Shown one piece after another: positions 9,393 to 18,563 of a stretch of DNA of 64,000 nt. The DNA is from Paracoccus sulfuroxidans (GTDB lineage: Bacteria; Pseudomonadota; Alphaproteobacteria; Rhodobacterales; Rhodobacteraceae): contig NZ_VLKU01000012.1 in NCBI RefSeq assembly GCF_007830335.1, forward strand, positions 55,352 through 119,351, in the 5' to 3' direction. Every line of letters starts with the position of its first letter. The stretch's first letter is position 1. The position numbers and the translations under genes are program-made. The notes under the pieces are model-generated. The model made no database searches, was not told where the DNA came from, and worked only from the letters and a program-made list of their open reading frames with translations.

Positions 9393-11927
9393 TCAGAAGC
9401 GGTCGAGCAGCCTGCCCAGATAGTCACGCTCATCGCGCGGCCGTTCCCGCTCGCCGCTGCGGCGGCGGATCTCATCCTGAAGATCGCGCGCGCGGCGTGA
9501 GGGATCGGCCCCGTCCGCCAAAGGATCGCCGGTGGTGACCTGCCCACCATTGCCGGTGGTCGAGCGTCCCAGCGGATCGGTGTCCGGCTTGCGATCATAG
9601 GGCTGCGCCAGCCCGCGCTGGCCGCGCGGATCGCTGGCCGGGCCGTCGGGGCCGGATTCCTGATTGCCCTCTTGCGAGCGGCCCTCCTGCCCTTCCGGCG
9701 CGTCGTTGTTCGCCATCATGTCGCCCAGGGCGCGCATGCCGTCGCGCATGTCCTGAATGGCCTGCGCCTGCCGTTCCATCGCACCCGCCGTGTCACCGTC
9801 GCGCAGCGCCTGTTCGGCCTCTTCCATGGCGCGCCCGGCTTCATCGAGATTGCGCCGCGCCTCATCACCCTGCTCGCTGCCGCGCCCGGGCAGAAGGCCG
9901 CGCTGTCGCCCCAGATCCTCGCGCAGCTGGCGCTGGCGGTCGGCCAGCTCTTGCCCTTGCTGCGGATCCTGCTGTTGCCATTGGCCGTACTGGTCCTGCA
10001 TCTGGCGCATCGCGTCATCCGACAGCCGCTGCTGTTCGCGCAGGGTCTCGGCCAGCCGTTGCGAGGGACGCCCGCGCCCGGCCCCGTTCGCATCCGGCGA
10101 ATCATTGACCCGCAGGTTCTGCATCATCTGGTTGAACTGCTCCAGAAGCGCCTGCGCCTCGGCCATGCGCCCCTCGTTCATCAGGCGCTGGATCTCATCC
10201 ATCATCTGCTGGATCTGGTCGCCGGTGACCTGCTGGCCCTTCTGACCCGAGCGATCGAAGCGCTCGGACGGGTCCTTGCCCTGCTCGGCCAGCATGTCGG
10301 TATAAGCGTCGGTGGCCTTGCGCAGCTCATCCATCAGCTGCTGGACCTCATCGGGGCTGGCGCCATTGCGGATCGCCTCGCTCAGCCGCTCCTGCGCCTG
10401 CTGCATCCGCTCCAGCGCATCGGCCAGCCCGCCATCTTCAAGGGCAATCGCGGCTTCCCACAGCATCTCGGCCATGTCGTCGCGCGCCTTGTCGGCCAGC
10501 GGACCGCCCTCAAGCGCGCGGATCGCGCCCTGCAGCTTGCCGGTCATCGCCTCATCGAAGGTGCCATCGGGCTGCCAGCTGACGGCGCGCAGAACCATGG
10601 CGTTGCGCCCGGCATTCTCGCGCGACCACAGCAGATCGCGGCGCATCTCGATCAGCGCGGCGGCGCGCGGGTCAAAGAACCGCCGCCCCGGCAGGATCAT
10701 CTTCAGCGGGGCCGAGGCACCCTTCTGGTCGATTCCGTCCTGCACATTCAGCGTCAGCACCACCGGCAGGTTGGCCCAGGGGTGGCGCGACAGATCCGCG
10801 CTCAGCCTGCCGCGAACCTCCTTGCGCTGGCCAGTCGCAGGCAGCGGCAGATCGATGCGCACCGGATCACGCGGCTCGGGCGCGACCTCAAGGCCGAAGC
10901 GGCGGTCCATCGCCGCCAGATCCAGCGCAATCACCGCCTCACCCGCCGCGATGCCATTGTCGTCCGAGGCGATGAAATCCTGAGAAAGCTTGCCGTCAGC
11001 CCGCCGCTCGGCCGCTTTTCCGGCCGCGACCACCGGCAGGGCATCGGGCGTCACGACAATGTCAAACGTCCGCCCGGCCACCTCGACCACGCCATCACGC
11101 TCGGCAATGAATGCCGGGGCCAGCGGGTCGGTCTCCGGCACAGGCGCGCCGACGGTCTGGGAAATCTCGGCCCCCTGCCCGTATAGCCGGAAGCTCAGAC
11201 GCGCCCCCTGCGGCAGGGTCAGCACCTCACCCGCAGGCAAGGCGTTCAGATAGATGGTCGGACGGCGCGTATAGGCGGGCGGCTCGGCCCAGCCCTCCCA
11301 TGAGGGCCCCTTTTCATCAACCAGAGGCGGCGGTGCAGGCATCGGGCGAAAACTCGCCCCCAAAGCCGTCAGCCCCTGCCCCAACTGCCCGCTCGGGGCA
11401 AACAGCATGACCATGGCCAGCGCCGTCATCCCGGCCAGACGCAGCGCCAGCGGATCGCGATGCGAGAGCCCCGCATCAGGCGCAATCGCCCGCGCCTTGG
11501 CGGCCTCCTCGGCCATCCGGTCCAGATGCGCGCGCCACAAGGCCGCAGACCCGGCATTCTCGCCGCCCAAGGCCACCTGATCGCGCAGCGCCGACAAGGG
11601 CCGCCCCGGCAGGACCGCATCCACACGGTCGCGCGCCGCCTCGGCGGTGGGCCGACGCAAACGCCAAAGCCCAAGTCCCAAGCCCACCAGCAACGCAAAG
11701 CCCGATGCCCCGGCCACGGCCAGAAGCCCGGTCCGCGACAGCACATCCGGCAGGCCGAAGGCAAAGACCGCCAGCACCAGCGCCGCCACGACCAGAAGCG
11801 GCCAGAAGCGCCGGGCGATCTCTTCCCACCACATCCCGGCATGGGTCAGCCCAATGGCGCGCGCGACCCGCGCCGACAGCGCCTGCCCTTCCGCCTGATC
11901 CTGCCCGGTGTTGCGGGGGTTCACCAT
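9393..11927 (-). CDS. TIGR02302/DUF4175 family large membrane protein
   Basis: An 844-residue protein with two hydrophobic segments near the N-terminus (FWPLLVVAALVLAVFAFGL and LLAVAGASGFALLVGLGLGL) and a third near residue 170. A periplasmic beta-rich middle follows, and after about residue 560 a long Gln/Met/Arg-rich helical region (MQQAQERLSEAIRNG, DEIQRLMNEGRMAEAQ) with coiled-coil character. This is the layout of the alphaproteobacterial TIGR02302 family, usually encoded beside lysA. No biochemical role is established; an envelope or cell-wall role is inferred from topology. The ATG at 11927 directly precedes a hydrophilic leader; a REP-like element lies just upstream. Confidence 0.82.
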   Translation of the reverse strand: MVNPRNTGQDQAEGQALSARVARAIGLTHAGMWWEEIARRFWPLLVVAALVLAVFAFGLPDVLSRTGLLAVAGASGFALLVGLGLGLWRLRRPTAEAARDRVDAVLPGRPLSALRDQVALGGENAGSAALWRAHLDRMAEEAAKARAIAPDAGLSHRDPLALRLAGMTALAMVMLFAPSGQLGQGLTALGASFRPMPAPPPLVDEKGPSWEGWAEPPAYTRRPTIYLNALPAGEVLTLPQGARLSFRLYGQGAEISQTVGAPVPETDPLAPAFIAERDGVVEVAGRTFDIVVTPDALPVVAAGKAAERRADGKLSQDFIASDDNGIAAGEAVIALDLAAMDRRFGLEVAPEPRDPVRIDLPLPATGQRKEVRGRLSADLSRHPWANLPVVLTLNVQDGIDQKGASAPLKMILPGRRFFDPRAAALIEMRRDLLWSRENAGRNAMVLRAVSWQPDGTFDEAMTGKLQGAIRALEGGPLADKARDDMAEMLWEAAIALEDGGLADALERMQQAQERLSEAIRNGASPDEVQQLMDELRKATDAYTDMLAEQGKDPSERFDRSGQKGQQVTGDQIQQMMDEIQRLMNEGRMAEAQALLEQFNQMMQNLRVNDSPDANGAGRGRPSQRLAETLREQQRLSDDAMRQMQDQYGQWQQQDPQQGQELADRQRQLREDLGRQRGLLPGRGSEQGDEARRNLDEAGRAMEEAEQALRDGDTAGAMERQAQAIQDMRDGMRALGDMMANNDAPEGQEGRSQEGNQESGPDGPASDPRGQRGLAQPYDRKPDTDPLGRSTTGNGGQVTTGDPLADGADPSRRARDLQDEIRRRSGERERPRDERDYLGRLLDRF

Positions 11928-11965
11928 GATCCGCGCCGCTCCCTCTCTTCCGCCGCTTCTTTCAT

Positions 11966-12006
11966 GTCCAAATATCCCACGGGGGTCCGGGGGTGTGAAA
12001 CCCCCG
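11966..12006 (-). repeat. REP-like GC-rich palindromic element, copy 1
   Basis: The plus strand reads CAAATATCCCACGGGGG, then TCCGGGGG, then TGTGAAACCCCCG. It shares the AAATATCCC and GGGGGTCCGGGGG blocks with the element at 51667-51715. On the minus strand it lies between the lysA stop and the start of the TIGR02302 gene. The short hairpin GGGGG/CCCCC around TGTGAAA could act as a weak terminator or mRNA-stability element. Such elements are common in Rhodobacteraceae intergenic gaps (general knowledge). Confidence 0.65.
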
Positions 12007-12036
12007 TTCTGGGCAAGCGGCGAAATGATGCGAGGG

Positions 12037-13302
12037 TCAGAGCCATTCGGGAATGCTATCGCGCGCCAGCATTTCCTCAAGGCTTGGCCTTGCGCGGATG
12101 ACGGCGAATTGATCGCCCTGCACCAGCACCTCGGGCACCAGCGGGCGCGAGTTATACTCGGACGCCATCACCGCCCCGTAAGCCCCGGCCGAGCGGAAGG
12201 CGACCAGCCCCCCCGGCGCCAGCGCCGAAAGCTGCACCCCCTTGTCGAAAGTGTCGCCCGTCTCGCAGACCGGTCCCACCACGTCGAAGGCCGACACGGC
12301 AGCGCCGACCGAAGGCTCGATGACGGGCACGATGTCATGATGCGCGCCATACATCGCAGGCCGCACGAGATCGTTCATCGCCGCATCAAGGATCAGGAAA
12401 TCCCGCCCCTCGCCCTCTTTCAAATAGATCACGCTCGACAGAAGGATGCCCGCGTTCCCGGCAATGTTGCGCCCGGGCTCGATCTCGATCTCGCAACCCA
12501 GATCACCCACGGTCTCGCGCACGACCTGCCCGAACTCGATGGGCAAAGGCGGCGCATTGTTGTCGCGGCGGTAGGGGATGCCAAGACCGCCGCCCATGTC
12601 GAGACGGCGGATGTCATGCCCATCATCACGCAGCGCGCGGGTCAGATCGGCCATCTTGGCATAGGCTTGACGGAACGGGTCCAGATCGGTCAACTGGCTG
12701 CCGATATGCATGTCGACGCCCACGACCTGAATCCCCGGCAGACGGGCGGCGCGGGCATAGACCTCGCGCGCCCGCGCAATCGGGATGCCGAATTTGTTCT
12801 CGGATTTGCCGGTCGCGATCTTTTCATGGGTCTTGGCATCAACATCCGGGTTCACCCGAATGGCAATCGGGGCCTCGACGCCCATCGAACTGGCGATCTG
12901 CGACAGAAGCTCCAGCTCTGGCTCGGATTCGACGTTGAACTGCCGGATGCCGCCTTCCAGCACCATGCGCATCTCGTCGCCGGTCTTGCCGACGCCAGAG
13001 AACACGATGCGCTCGCCCGGCACGCCCGCCGCCTTCGCCCGCGCATATTCCCCGGCCGAGACGATATCCATGCCCGCCCCAAGATCGGCCAGCACCTTCA
13101 GAACCGCGATGTTGGAATTCGCCTTGACGGCAAAACAGACCAGATGCTGCGTCCAGTCCAGCGCCTGCTGGAACAGCTTGAAATGGCGCGTGAGCGTCGC
13201 GGTGGAATAGACATAGACCGGGGTGCCCACGGCCTCGGCGATGCGGGTCAGCGGCACGTCCTCGGCATGAAGGATGCCGTCCTTGTAGTTGAAGTGGTCC
13301 AT
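12037..13302 (-). CDS. lysA: Diaminopimelate decarboxylase
   Basis: PLP-dependent enzyme of 421 residues converting meso-diaminopimelate to lysine, the last step of lysine biosynthesis. The PLP lysine sits in CFAVKANSN, the phosphate-binding region is GGGLGIPY, and the DAP/substrate cysteine motif is VCETGDTFDKG. Length and the N-terminal alanine-racemase-like barrel fit LysA. It is translationally coupled to the upstream small membrane protein (TGATG at 13300-13304), which follows lptM and argH. Confidence 0.95.
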   Translation of the reverse strand: MDHFNYKDGILHAEDVPLTRIAEAVGTPVYVYSTATLTRHFKLFQQALDWTQHLVCFAVKANSNIAVLKVLADLGAGMDIVSAGEYARAKAAGVPGERIVFSGVGKTGDEMRMVLEGGIRQFNVESEPELELLSQIASSMGVEAPIAIRVNPDVDAKTHEKIATGKSENKFGIPIARAREVYARAARLPGIQVVGVDMHIGSQLTDLDPFRQAYAKMADLTRALRDDGHDIRRLDMGGGLGIPYRRDNNAPPLPIEFGQVVRETVGDLGCEIEIEPGRNIAGNAGILLSSVIYLKEGEGRDFLILDAAMNDLVRPAMYGAHHDIVPVIEPSVGAAVSAFDVVGPVCETGDTFDKGVQLSALAPGGLVAFRSAGAYGAVMASEYNSRPLVPEVLVQGDQFAVIRARPSLEEMLARDSIPEWL

Positions 13303-13565
13303 CAGGCGATCCTGCGAGAGCGGATGAAAAGGTAAAGCGGCAGCGCGCAGCCGATGCCAAGCGCCAGCGCCGGAAGGGTCAGGAAGGCCAGCCAGTTGCG
13401 GCGCACCATGGTCTCGACCGTGCACCAGATGGCCAGCGCCAGAAGGCCCACGGCCTCGGACAGATCCCGCGTATGCTCACCCCAAAGCGCCAATGCGGCG
13501 CCCAGCAGGGCAAGCCCCAGCCAGACCAGCCGCAGAGGCGTCAGATCAGAGGCTTGTGACGACAC
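13302..13565 (-). CDS. Small membrane protein between lptM and lysA
   Basis: An 87-residue protein, if begun at the GTG at 13565. It has three hydrophobic stretches (LVWLGLALLGAALALW, AVGLLALAIWCTVE and LAFLTLPALALGIGCALPLYLF). No ATG is available in this frame near the first helix. The GTG lies inside the end of lptM (20-nt overlap, different frame), with GGCGAGG upstream. Its stop overlaps the lysA start. The family is not recognised; the position in an argH-lptM-x-lysA run is typical for the group. The start is uncertain. Confidence 0.55.
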   Translation of the reverse strand: MSSQASDLTPLRLVWLGLALLGAALALWGEHTRDLSEAVGLLALAIWCTVETMVRRNWLAFLTLPALALGIGCALPLYLFIRSRRIA

Positions 13566-13692
13566 CGATCCGCGCCTCGCCGCTGACGGAGAGGCCGGGC
13601 TCGGTCTTGGCCTGCGGACGGATGGGCGCGCCATCCACGCCGCAACCCGCCACCAGCAGTGCTGCGATTACGGCAAATGCAAGCTTGGTCAT
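13546..13692 (-). CDS. lptM: LptM-like small lipoprotein
   Basis: A 48-residue lipoprotein too short for ordinary gene finders. It begins [17 protein letters not shown], a signal peptide whose lipobox ends at C17, followed by [10 protein letters not shown]. The short post-cysteine segment with a GxxGxPxxP pattern matches the LptM/YifL (LPAM_2) family, a lipoprotein that in E. coli assists maturation of the LptD/E LPS translocon. A strong Shine-Dalgarno (GGAGGAATGGGC) precedes the ATG, which overlaps the argH stop (ATGA). The neighbourhood next to lysA parallels E. coli yifL-dapF. The assignment is motif- and context-based. Confidence 0.75.
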   Translation of the reverse strand: MTKLAFAVIAALLVAGCGVDGAPIRPQAKTEPGLSVSGEARIGVVTSL

Positions 13693-15104
13693 GCCCATTC
13701 CTCCGATGCGATGATGTCGTTCCAACGCGCGATCTGCGCCCGCACCTGCGACGGCGCGGTGCCGCCATAGCTGGTCCGCGAAGCGACCGAATTGTGCACG
13801 CCCAGCACGGTGAACACATCCGCGGTGATGTCGGGGTTCACCGATTGCATCTGGTCCAGCGTCAGCTCGGGCAGGTCGATCCCGTCCTTCTCGGCCATGG
13901 CGACCAGTGTGCCGGTGACGTGATGGGCGTCGCGGAACGGCAGCCCCGCCTCACGCACAAGCCAGTCGGCCAGATCCGTCGCGGTCGAGAAGCCCGAGCC
14001 CGCCGCCGCCTCCAGCCGGTCACGGTTCGCGGTCAGATCGGACAGCATCCCCGTCATCGCGGCCAGCGCCAGCATCAGGTTGTCGGCGGCGTCGAAGACC
14101 TGTTCCTTGTCCTCTTGCATGTCCTTGGAATAGGCGAGCGGCAGGCCCTTCATCACCACGAACAGCGCGACCGCCGCGCCGAGGATCCGCCCGATCTTGG
14201 CGCGGATCAGCTCGGCCGCGTCGGGGTTCTTCTTCTGCGGCATGATCGACGAGCCGGTCGAGAAACGGTCGGACATGGTCACGAAGCGGAACTGGGCCGA
14301 AGACCAGATGACAAGCTCTTCCGCCAGCCGCGACAGATGCACCGCACAGATCGCCGCCGAGGACAGGAATTCCAGCGCGAAATCGCGATCTGAGACCGCG
14401 TCGAGGCTGTTGGCCATCGGCCGGTCGAAGCCCAGCGCCTGCGCCGTCGCATGGCGGTCGATGGGAAAGCCCGTCCCCGCCAGAGCCGCCGCGCCCAGCG
14501 GTGATTCGTTCATCCGCTTGCGGGCGTCGCGCATGCGCGACAGGTCGCGGCCAAACATCTCGACATAGGCCATCATGTGATGGCCCCAGGTCACCGGCTG
14601 CGCGGTCTGAAGATGGGTGAAGCCCGGCATGACCCAATCCGCGCCCTGCTCGGCCTGCGACAAAGCGGCGCGGATCAGCGCCTGCAACCCGTCGATGGTG
14701 GCATCGCATTGATCGCGCACCCACAGGCGGAAGTCCGTGGCCACCTGATCGTTGCGCGAACGCGCCGTATGCAGGCGTCCGGCGGGTTCGCCAATGATCT
14801 CTTTCAGGCGCGATTCCACGTTCATGTGGATGTCTTCCAGCGCCGTCGAGAAGGGAAAACCGCCCGCCTCGATCTCTGACAAGACCGTGAGCAGCCCTTC
14901 ACGGATCGCATCCGCATCGTTAGTGCTGATGATGCCCTGCGCGGCCAACATCGCCGCATGGGCTCGGCTGCCCTGGATATCCTGGGCATGAAGCCGCTGG
15001 TCGAACCCGATCGAGGCGTTGATCGCCTCCATGATCGCGTCGGGCCCAGCGGCGAAACGTCCACCCCACATCTGGTTGGCGGTGCTGGCGGGCTGATCGG
15101 TCAT
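13689..15104 (-). CDS. argH: Argininosuccinate lyase
   Basis: A 471-residue enzyme of the fumarase/aspartase superfamily that cleaves argininosuccinate to arginine and fumarate. It contains the family signature [15 protein letters not shown], and the N-terminal motif [11 protein letters not shown] is typical of ArgH. The ATG at 15104 has AGGGG about 9 nt upstream. It diverges from tlpA with only 24 bp between start codons, so the two promoters must extend into each other's coding region. argF and argD of the same pathway lie at 30.5-32.9 kb. Confidence 0.95.
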   Translation of the reverse strand: MTDQPASTANQMWGGRFAAGPDAIMEAINASIGFDQRLHAQDIQGSRAHAAMLAAQGIISTNDADAIREGLLTVLSEIEAGGFPFSTALEDIHMNVESRLKEIIGEPAGRLHTARSRNDQVATDFRLWVRDQCDATIDGLQALIRAALSQAEQGADWVMPGFTHLQTAQPVTWGHHMMAYVEMFGRDLSRMRDARKRMNESPLGAAALAGTGFPIDRHATAQALGFDRPMANSLDAVSDRDFALEFLSSAAICAVHLSRLAEELVIWSSAQFRFVTMSDRFSTGSSIMPQKKNPDAAELIRAKIGRILGAAVALFVVMKGLPLAYSKDMQEDKEQVFDAADNLMLALAAMTGMLSDLTANRDRLEAAAGSGFSTATDLADWLVREAGLPFRDAHHVTGTLVAMAEKDGIDLPELTLDQMQSVNPDITADVFTVLGVHNSVASRTSYGGTAPSQVRAQIARWNDIIASEEWA

Positions 15105-15128
15105 GTCTTGTTGTCCCCTGGGGGTGAA

Positions 15129-15674
15129 ATGCTGCGTTGGCTGGTTCTTTATACGGCACTGATACTTGGTGCAAACCCGGCTTTGGCGGGAGAAATCGAC
15201 TGGGATGCCGCCCATGCGGCGGGTTTGCAGAAGCTGGCGCCGACCGATCCGACGCCGGTTCCGGACACCGCCTTCACCGATCCCGAGGGCAAGGAACACA
15301 GCCTTGCCGACTGGCGGGGCAAGGTCGTGCTGCTGAATTTCTGGGCCACCTGGTGCGCCCCCTGCCGCGAGGAGATGCCCTCACTTGACGCGCTGCAAAC
15401 CGAACTCGGCGGCGATGATTTCGAGGTGGTGACGATTGCGACCGGCATGAACCGCCTGCCCGCGATCGAGAAATTCCTGGGCGAAATCAATGTGCAGAAC
15501 CTGCCGATCCTGCTGGACCCCAAGCAGCGCCTTGCGCGTGAGATGGGTGTGATGGGCATGCCCGTCACGGTCCTGATCGACCGTGAGGGCAATGAGATCG
15601 CGCGCCTGATCGGCGGGGCCGACTGGGCATCCGACGCCGCCAAAGAGGTCATCCGGCAGGCGACAGCGCCCTGA
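15129..15674 (+). CDS. tlpA: TlpA-family thiol:disulfide oxidoreductase
   Basis: A 181-residue periplasmic thioredoxin-fold protein. The N-terminus ([20 protein letters not shown]) is a signal peptide or anchor. The active site is [13 protein letters not shown] with cysteines at 76 and 79, followed by the [12 protein letters not shown] cis-proline region. TlpA/ResA-type proteins reduce cysteines of apocytochromes or copper-site proteins. GGGGGTG precedes the ATG. The 3' end overlaps the convergent tag gene by 26 bp. Confidence 0.88.
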   Translation: MLRWLVLYTALILGANPALAGEIDWDAAHAAGLQKLAPTDPTPVPDTAFTDPEGKEHSLADWRGKVVLLNFWATWCAPCREEMPSLDALQTELGGDDFEVVTIATGMNRLPAIEKFLGEINVQNLPILLDPKQRLAREMGVMGMPVTVLIDREGNEIARLIGGADWASDAAKEVIRQATAP

Positions 15675-16227
15675 CCTCGGCATGGCGCGGGCAGGTGACG
15701 AAATGGTCGTTCACCAGCCCGCAGGCCTGCATATAGGCATAGGTGATGACCGGGCCGCAGAACTTGAAGCCGCGCTTTTTCAGCTCCTTGGCCATCGCCT
15801 CGGATTCGGGGGATTTGGTCGGCGCATCCGCCATCGAGCGCAGCTGTCCCTGTAGCGGCTTGCCGCCGACGAAGGACCAGATGAAGGGCGAAAACCCCTC
15901 GCCCGCCTCGATTTCCAGAAAACGGCGGGCGCCGGTCACCGTCGCCTCGATCTTGCCGCGATGGCGGATGATGCCGGGGTTTTGCAGCGCCCTTTCGATC
16001 TGCGCCTCGCCCCAGTTCGCGACGCGCTCGGGGTCGAAATTCTCGAATTCCTCGCGGAAAGCGTCGCGTTTGCGCAGGATCGTGATCCAGCTGAGCCCGG
16101 CCTGAAACCCATCAAGGACAAGCTTTTCCCACAGCGCCCGCGAATCGTATTCCGGCACGCCCCACTCCTGGTCGTGATAGTCGACATAAAGCGGGTCGGT
16201 CCCACACCAGGTGCAGCGTTCGGTCAT
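15649..16227 (-). CDS. tag: DNA-3-methyladenine glycosylase I
   Basis: A 192-residue base-excision-repair glycosylase that removes N3-methyladenine. The start MTERCTWC, the YHDQEWGVP motif and the C-terminal HFVTCPRH supply the cysteines and histidines of the Tag zinc site. The central segment GFQAGLSWITILRKRDAF is highly conserved in Tag. ATG 16227 was preferred over an upstream TTG at 16233 because Tag proteins begin close to the first zinc cysteine. Divergent from the EAL gene. Confidence 0.93.
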   Translation of the reverse strand: MTERCTWCGTDPLYVDYHDQEWGVPEYDSRALWEKLVLDGFQAGLSWITILRKRDAFREEFENFDPERVANWGEAQIERALQNPGIIRHRGKIEATVTGARRFLEIEAGEGFSPFIWSFVGGKPLQGQLRSMADAPTKSPESEAMAKELKKRGFKFCGPVITYAYMQACGLVNDHFVTCPRHAEVRALSPAG

Positions 16228-16248
16228 GTCCAATTAACCTCATTCTCA

Positions 16249-16275
16249 AATATCGCGTTCGGTTTACACGATATT
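16249..16275. promoter_or_regulatory. Inverted repeat between tag and EAL gene
   Basis: AATATCG at 16249-16255 and CGATATT at 16269-16275 form perfect 7-bp arms with a 13-nt spacer in the 73-bp divergent intergenic region. It could be an operator covering both promoters or an mRNA hairpin. No regulator is assigned. Confidence 0.35.
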
Positions 16276-16300
16276 AGGAGAAGGTCGCCATCGTAATCAC

Positions 16301-17149
16301 ATGACAAGTAACAGGTTGGGCATGACCGAATTTAACTCTCCGCCGGATGAACCCGCATCGCCGCTGGACTTTGCGATCGATCAGCAATCGCGCGTGACCA
16401 TGGCCTCGGTCCGGCGCGCCGTGTCGCGTGGCGATGCCGTGCTGGCCTTTCAGCCGGTCGTGCAGGCCGAACGGACCGAACTGCCAGCCTTCTACGAAGG
16501 GCTGATCCGCGTCTTCGACGAAACCGGCCGCATCATTCCGCTGCGCGACTTCATGCCACTGGCCGAAACCACCGAGCTTGGCCGTCAGATCGACTGCATG
16601 TCGCTGTCGCTGGGGCTGCGCGCGCTCTCGGAAGAAGCGTCACTGCGCCTGTCGATCAACATGTCGGCGCGCTCGATCGGCTATCCCGCCTGGCTGCGCA
16701 CGCTGCGCGACGGCCTGTCGCAGGACGCGCGAATCGCTGAGCGGCTGATTCTGGAAATCACCGAAAGCTCGGCCATGGGCATGCCGGATCTGGTGGGCAA
16801 GTTCATGCATGACGTGCAGGACCTGGGTATCAGCTTTGCACTGGACGATTTCGGCGCGGGCTACACCTCGTTCCGCTATCTGCGCGATTTCTGCTTCGAC
16901 ATGATCAAGATCGACGGTCAGTTCATCCGCGAAATCGCCGATCAGCGCGACAATCAGGTGCTGACCAGCGCGCTGCAATCCATCGCCCATCACTTCGACA
17001 TGTTCACCGTCGCCGAATCCGTGGAAACCGCTGATGATGCGGCTTTTCTGATCGAAAAGGGCATCGATTGCCTGCAGGGGTACTATTTCGGCGCGCCCAC
17101 CATCGTGCCGCCGTGGAAGACGCCGGGCAGCTCGGCCGTCCGGCTTTGA
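16301..17149 (+). CDS. EAL-domain cyclic-di-GMP phosphodiesterase
   Basis: A 282-residue stand-alone EAL protein without a GGDEF or sensor domain. The EAL signature is EGL (FYEGLIR, E66), and the other metal and substrate residues are present: NMSARS, EITESS, DDFGAGYTSF, KIDGQFI, AESVET and the terminal QGYYFG. It should therefore hydrolyse c-di-GMP to pGpG, or at least bind it. A second in-frame ATG at 16322 is a possible start; the AGGAGAAGG upstream is too far from 16301 to decide. Confidence 0.85.
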   Translation: MTSNRLGMTEFNSPPDEPASPLDFAIDQQSRVTMASVRRAVSRGDAVLAFQPVVQAERTELPAFYEGLIRVFDETGRIIPLRDFMPLAETTELGRQIDCMSLSLGLRALSEEASLRLSINMSARSIGYPAWLRTLRDGLSQDARIAERLILEITESSAMGMPDLVGKFMHDVQDLGISFALDDFGAGYTSFRYLRDFCFDMIKIDGQFIREIADQRDNQVLTSALQSIAHHFDMFTVAESVETADDAAFLIEKGIDCLQGYYFGAPTIVPPWKTPGSSAVRL

Positions 17150-17223
17150 CCGCGCCGGGCAGCCCCCACCCCGCAGGCCCAAAGAGGGCTGATCCCTTCG
17201 TCTTTATGCGACTCGCCGCCACT

Positions 17224-17236
17224 TGACCTCGGGTCA
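17224..17236. promoter_or_regulatory. Short inverted repeat upstream of phaA
   Basis: TGACC (17224-17228) and GGTCA (17232-17236) with a 3-bp spacer lie in the 149-bp region before phaA, 62 bp upstream of its ATG. The arrangement is operator-like but the arms are only 5 bp, so chance occurrence is possible. Confidence 0.25.
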
Positions 17237-17298
17237 CGAAACGGCAACCTGACTCTCATCCGCCGGCTTCGGCTGGCGCTTGTGGGAAGGAGCCCCTA

Positions 17299-18474
17299 AT
17301 GACGAAAGCCGTGATCGTTTCCGCTGCCCGTACGCCCGTCGGCAGCTTTCTTGGATCTTTTGCCCATCTTCCGGCGCATGAACTTGGCGCAATTGCCCTG
17401 AAAGCAGTGGTGGAGCGGGCCGGGATCGATCCGTCCGAGGTGTCCGAAACCATCCTGGGTCAGGTGCTGACCGCCGCTCAGGGCCAGAACCCGGCCCGTC
17501 AGGCGCATATCAAGGCGGGCCTGCCCGAAGGTTCGGCCGCCTGGCTGATCAACCAAGTCTGTGGCTCGGGCCTGCGCTCGGTCGCGCTGGCCGCCCAACA
17601 GGTGATCCTGGGCGATGCGACCATCGTCGCTGCCGGTGGTCAGGAATCGATGTCGCTGTCGGCCCATGCCGCCAACATCCGCGCGGGTCAAAAGATGGGT
17701 GATCTGCAGATGATCGACACGATGATCCGCGACGGCCTGTGGGATGCGTTCAACAACTACCACATGGGCCAGACGGCCGAGAACGTGGCCCAGAAATTCG
17801 GCATCTCGCGCGAAGATCAGGACCAGTTCGCCGTCGCCTCGCAGAACAAGGCCGAGGCCGCCCAGTCCGCCGGTCGCTTCAAGGATGAGATCACGCCCGT
17901 CACCATCAAATCGCGCAAGGGCGAGGCGGTGATCGACAGCGACGAATACATCCGTCACGGCGCGACGCTGGAAGCCATGGAAAAGCTGCGCCCGGCCTTC
18001 ACCAAGGACGGCAGCGTGACCGCGGGCAACGCCTCGGGTCTGAACGACGGCGCCGCCGCCGTGCTGGTGATGTCCGAGGATGAGGCCGCCCGCCGCGGCC
18101 TGACGCCGCTGGCCCGCATCGCCTCCTATGCGACCGCTGGCGTGGACCCGACCATCATGGGCACCGGCCCGATCCCGGCCAGCCGCCGCGCGCTGGAGAA
18201 AGCCGGTTGGAAGGTCGCCGATCTGGATCTGGTCGAAGCGAACGAGGCCTTTGCCGCTCAGGCCATCGCGGTCAACCGCGACCTGGGCTGGAACCCCGAG
18301 ATCGTCAACGTGAACGGCGGCGCCATTGCCATCGGCCACCCGATCGGTGCCTCGGGTGCGCGTATCCTGAACACGCTGCTGTTCGAAATGGGCCGCCGCG
18401 ACGCCAAGAAGGGCCTTGCGACGCTTTGCATCGGCGGCGGCATGGGCGTTGCCATGTGCCTTGAGCGTCCCTGA
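17299..18474 (+). CDS. phaA: Acetyl-CoA acetyltransferase (beta-ketothiolase) PhaA
   Basis: A 391-residue biosynthetic thiolase condensing two acetyl-CoA to acetoacetyl-CoA, first step of poly-3-hydroxybutyrate synthesis. The acyl-enzyme cysteine is in [14 protein letters not shown], the catalytic His in [12 protein letters not shown], and the second Cys in [12 protein letters not shown] strong ribosome site (GGGAAGGAG) precedes ATG 17299. phaB follows after 89 bp that contain a perfect 14-bp hairpin, so relative expression is probably set there. No PHA synthase is in the window. Confidence 0.95.
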   Translation: MTKAVIVSAARTPVGSFLGSFAHLPAHELGAIALKAVVERAGIDPSEVSETILGQVLTAAQGQNPARQAHIKAGLPEGSAAWLINQVCGSGLRSVALAAQQVILGDATIVAAGGQESMSLSAHAANIRAGQKMGDLQMIDTMIRDGLWDAFNNYHMGQTAENVAQKFGISREDQDQFAVASQNKAEAAQSAGRFKDEITPVTIKSRKGEAVIDSDEYIRHGATLEAMEKLRPAFTKDGSVTAGNASGLNDGAAAVLVMSEDEAARRGLTPLARIASYATAGVDPTIMGTGPIPASRRALEKAGWKVADLDLVEANEAFAAQAIAVNRDLGWNPEIVNVNGGAIAIGHPIGASGARILNTLLFEMGRRDAKKGLATLCIGGGMGVAMCLERP

Positions 18475-18483
18475 GCATTTCAA

Positions 18484-18516
18484 AATTGGGCGCGCAATTA
18501 TGTTGCGCGCCCAATT
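18484..18516 (+). terminator. Perfect 14-bp hairpin between phaA and phaB
   Basis: Left arm AATTGGGCGCGCAA (18484-18497), loop TTATG, right arm TTGCGCGCCCAATT (18503-18516). No U-tract follows (CCTATTCGG), so it is either an inefficient terminator giving partial read-through or a 3' stabiliser of phaA mRNA. Confidence 0.7.
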
Positions 18517-18563
18517 CCTATTCGGTAACACTATTTCACAAGTAATCACCTAGGGGGACTAAA

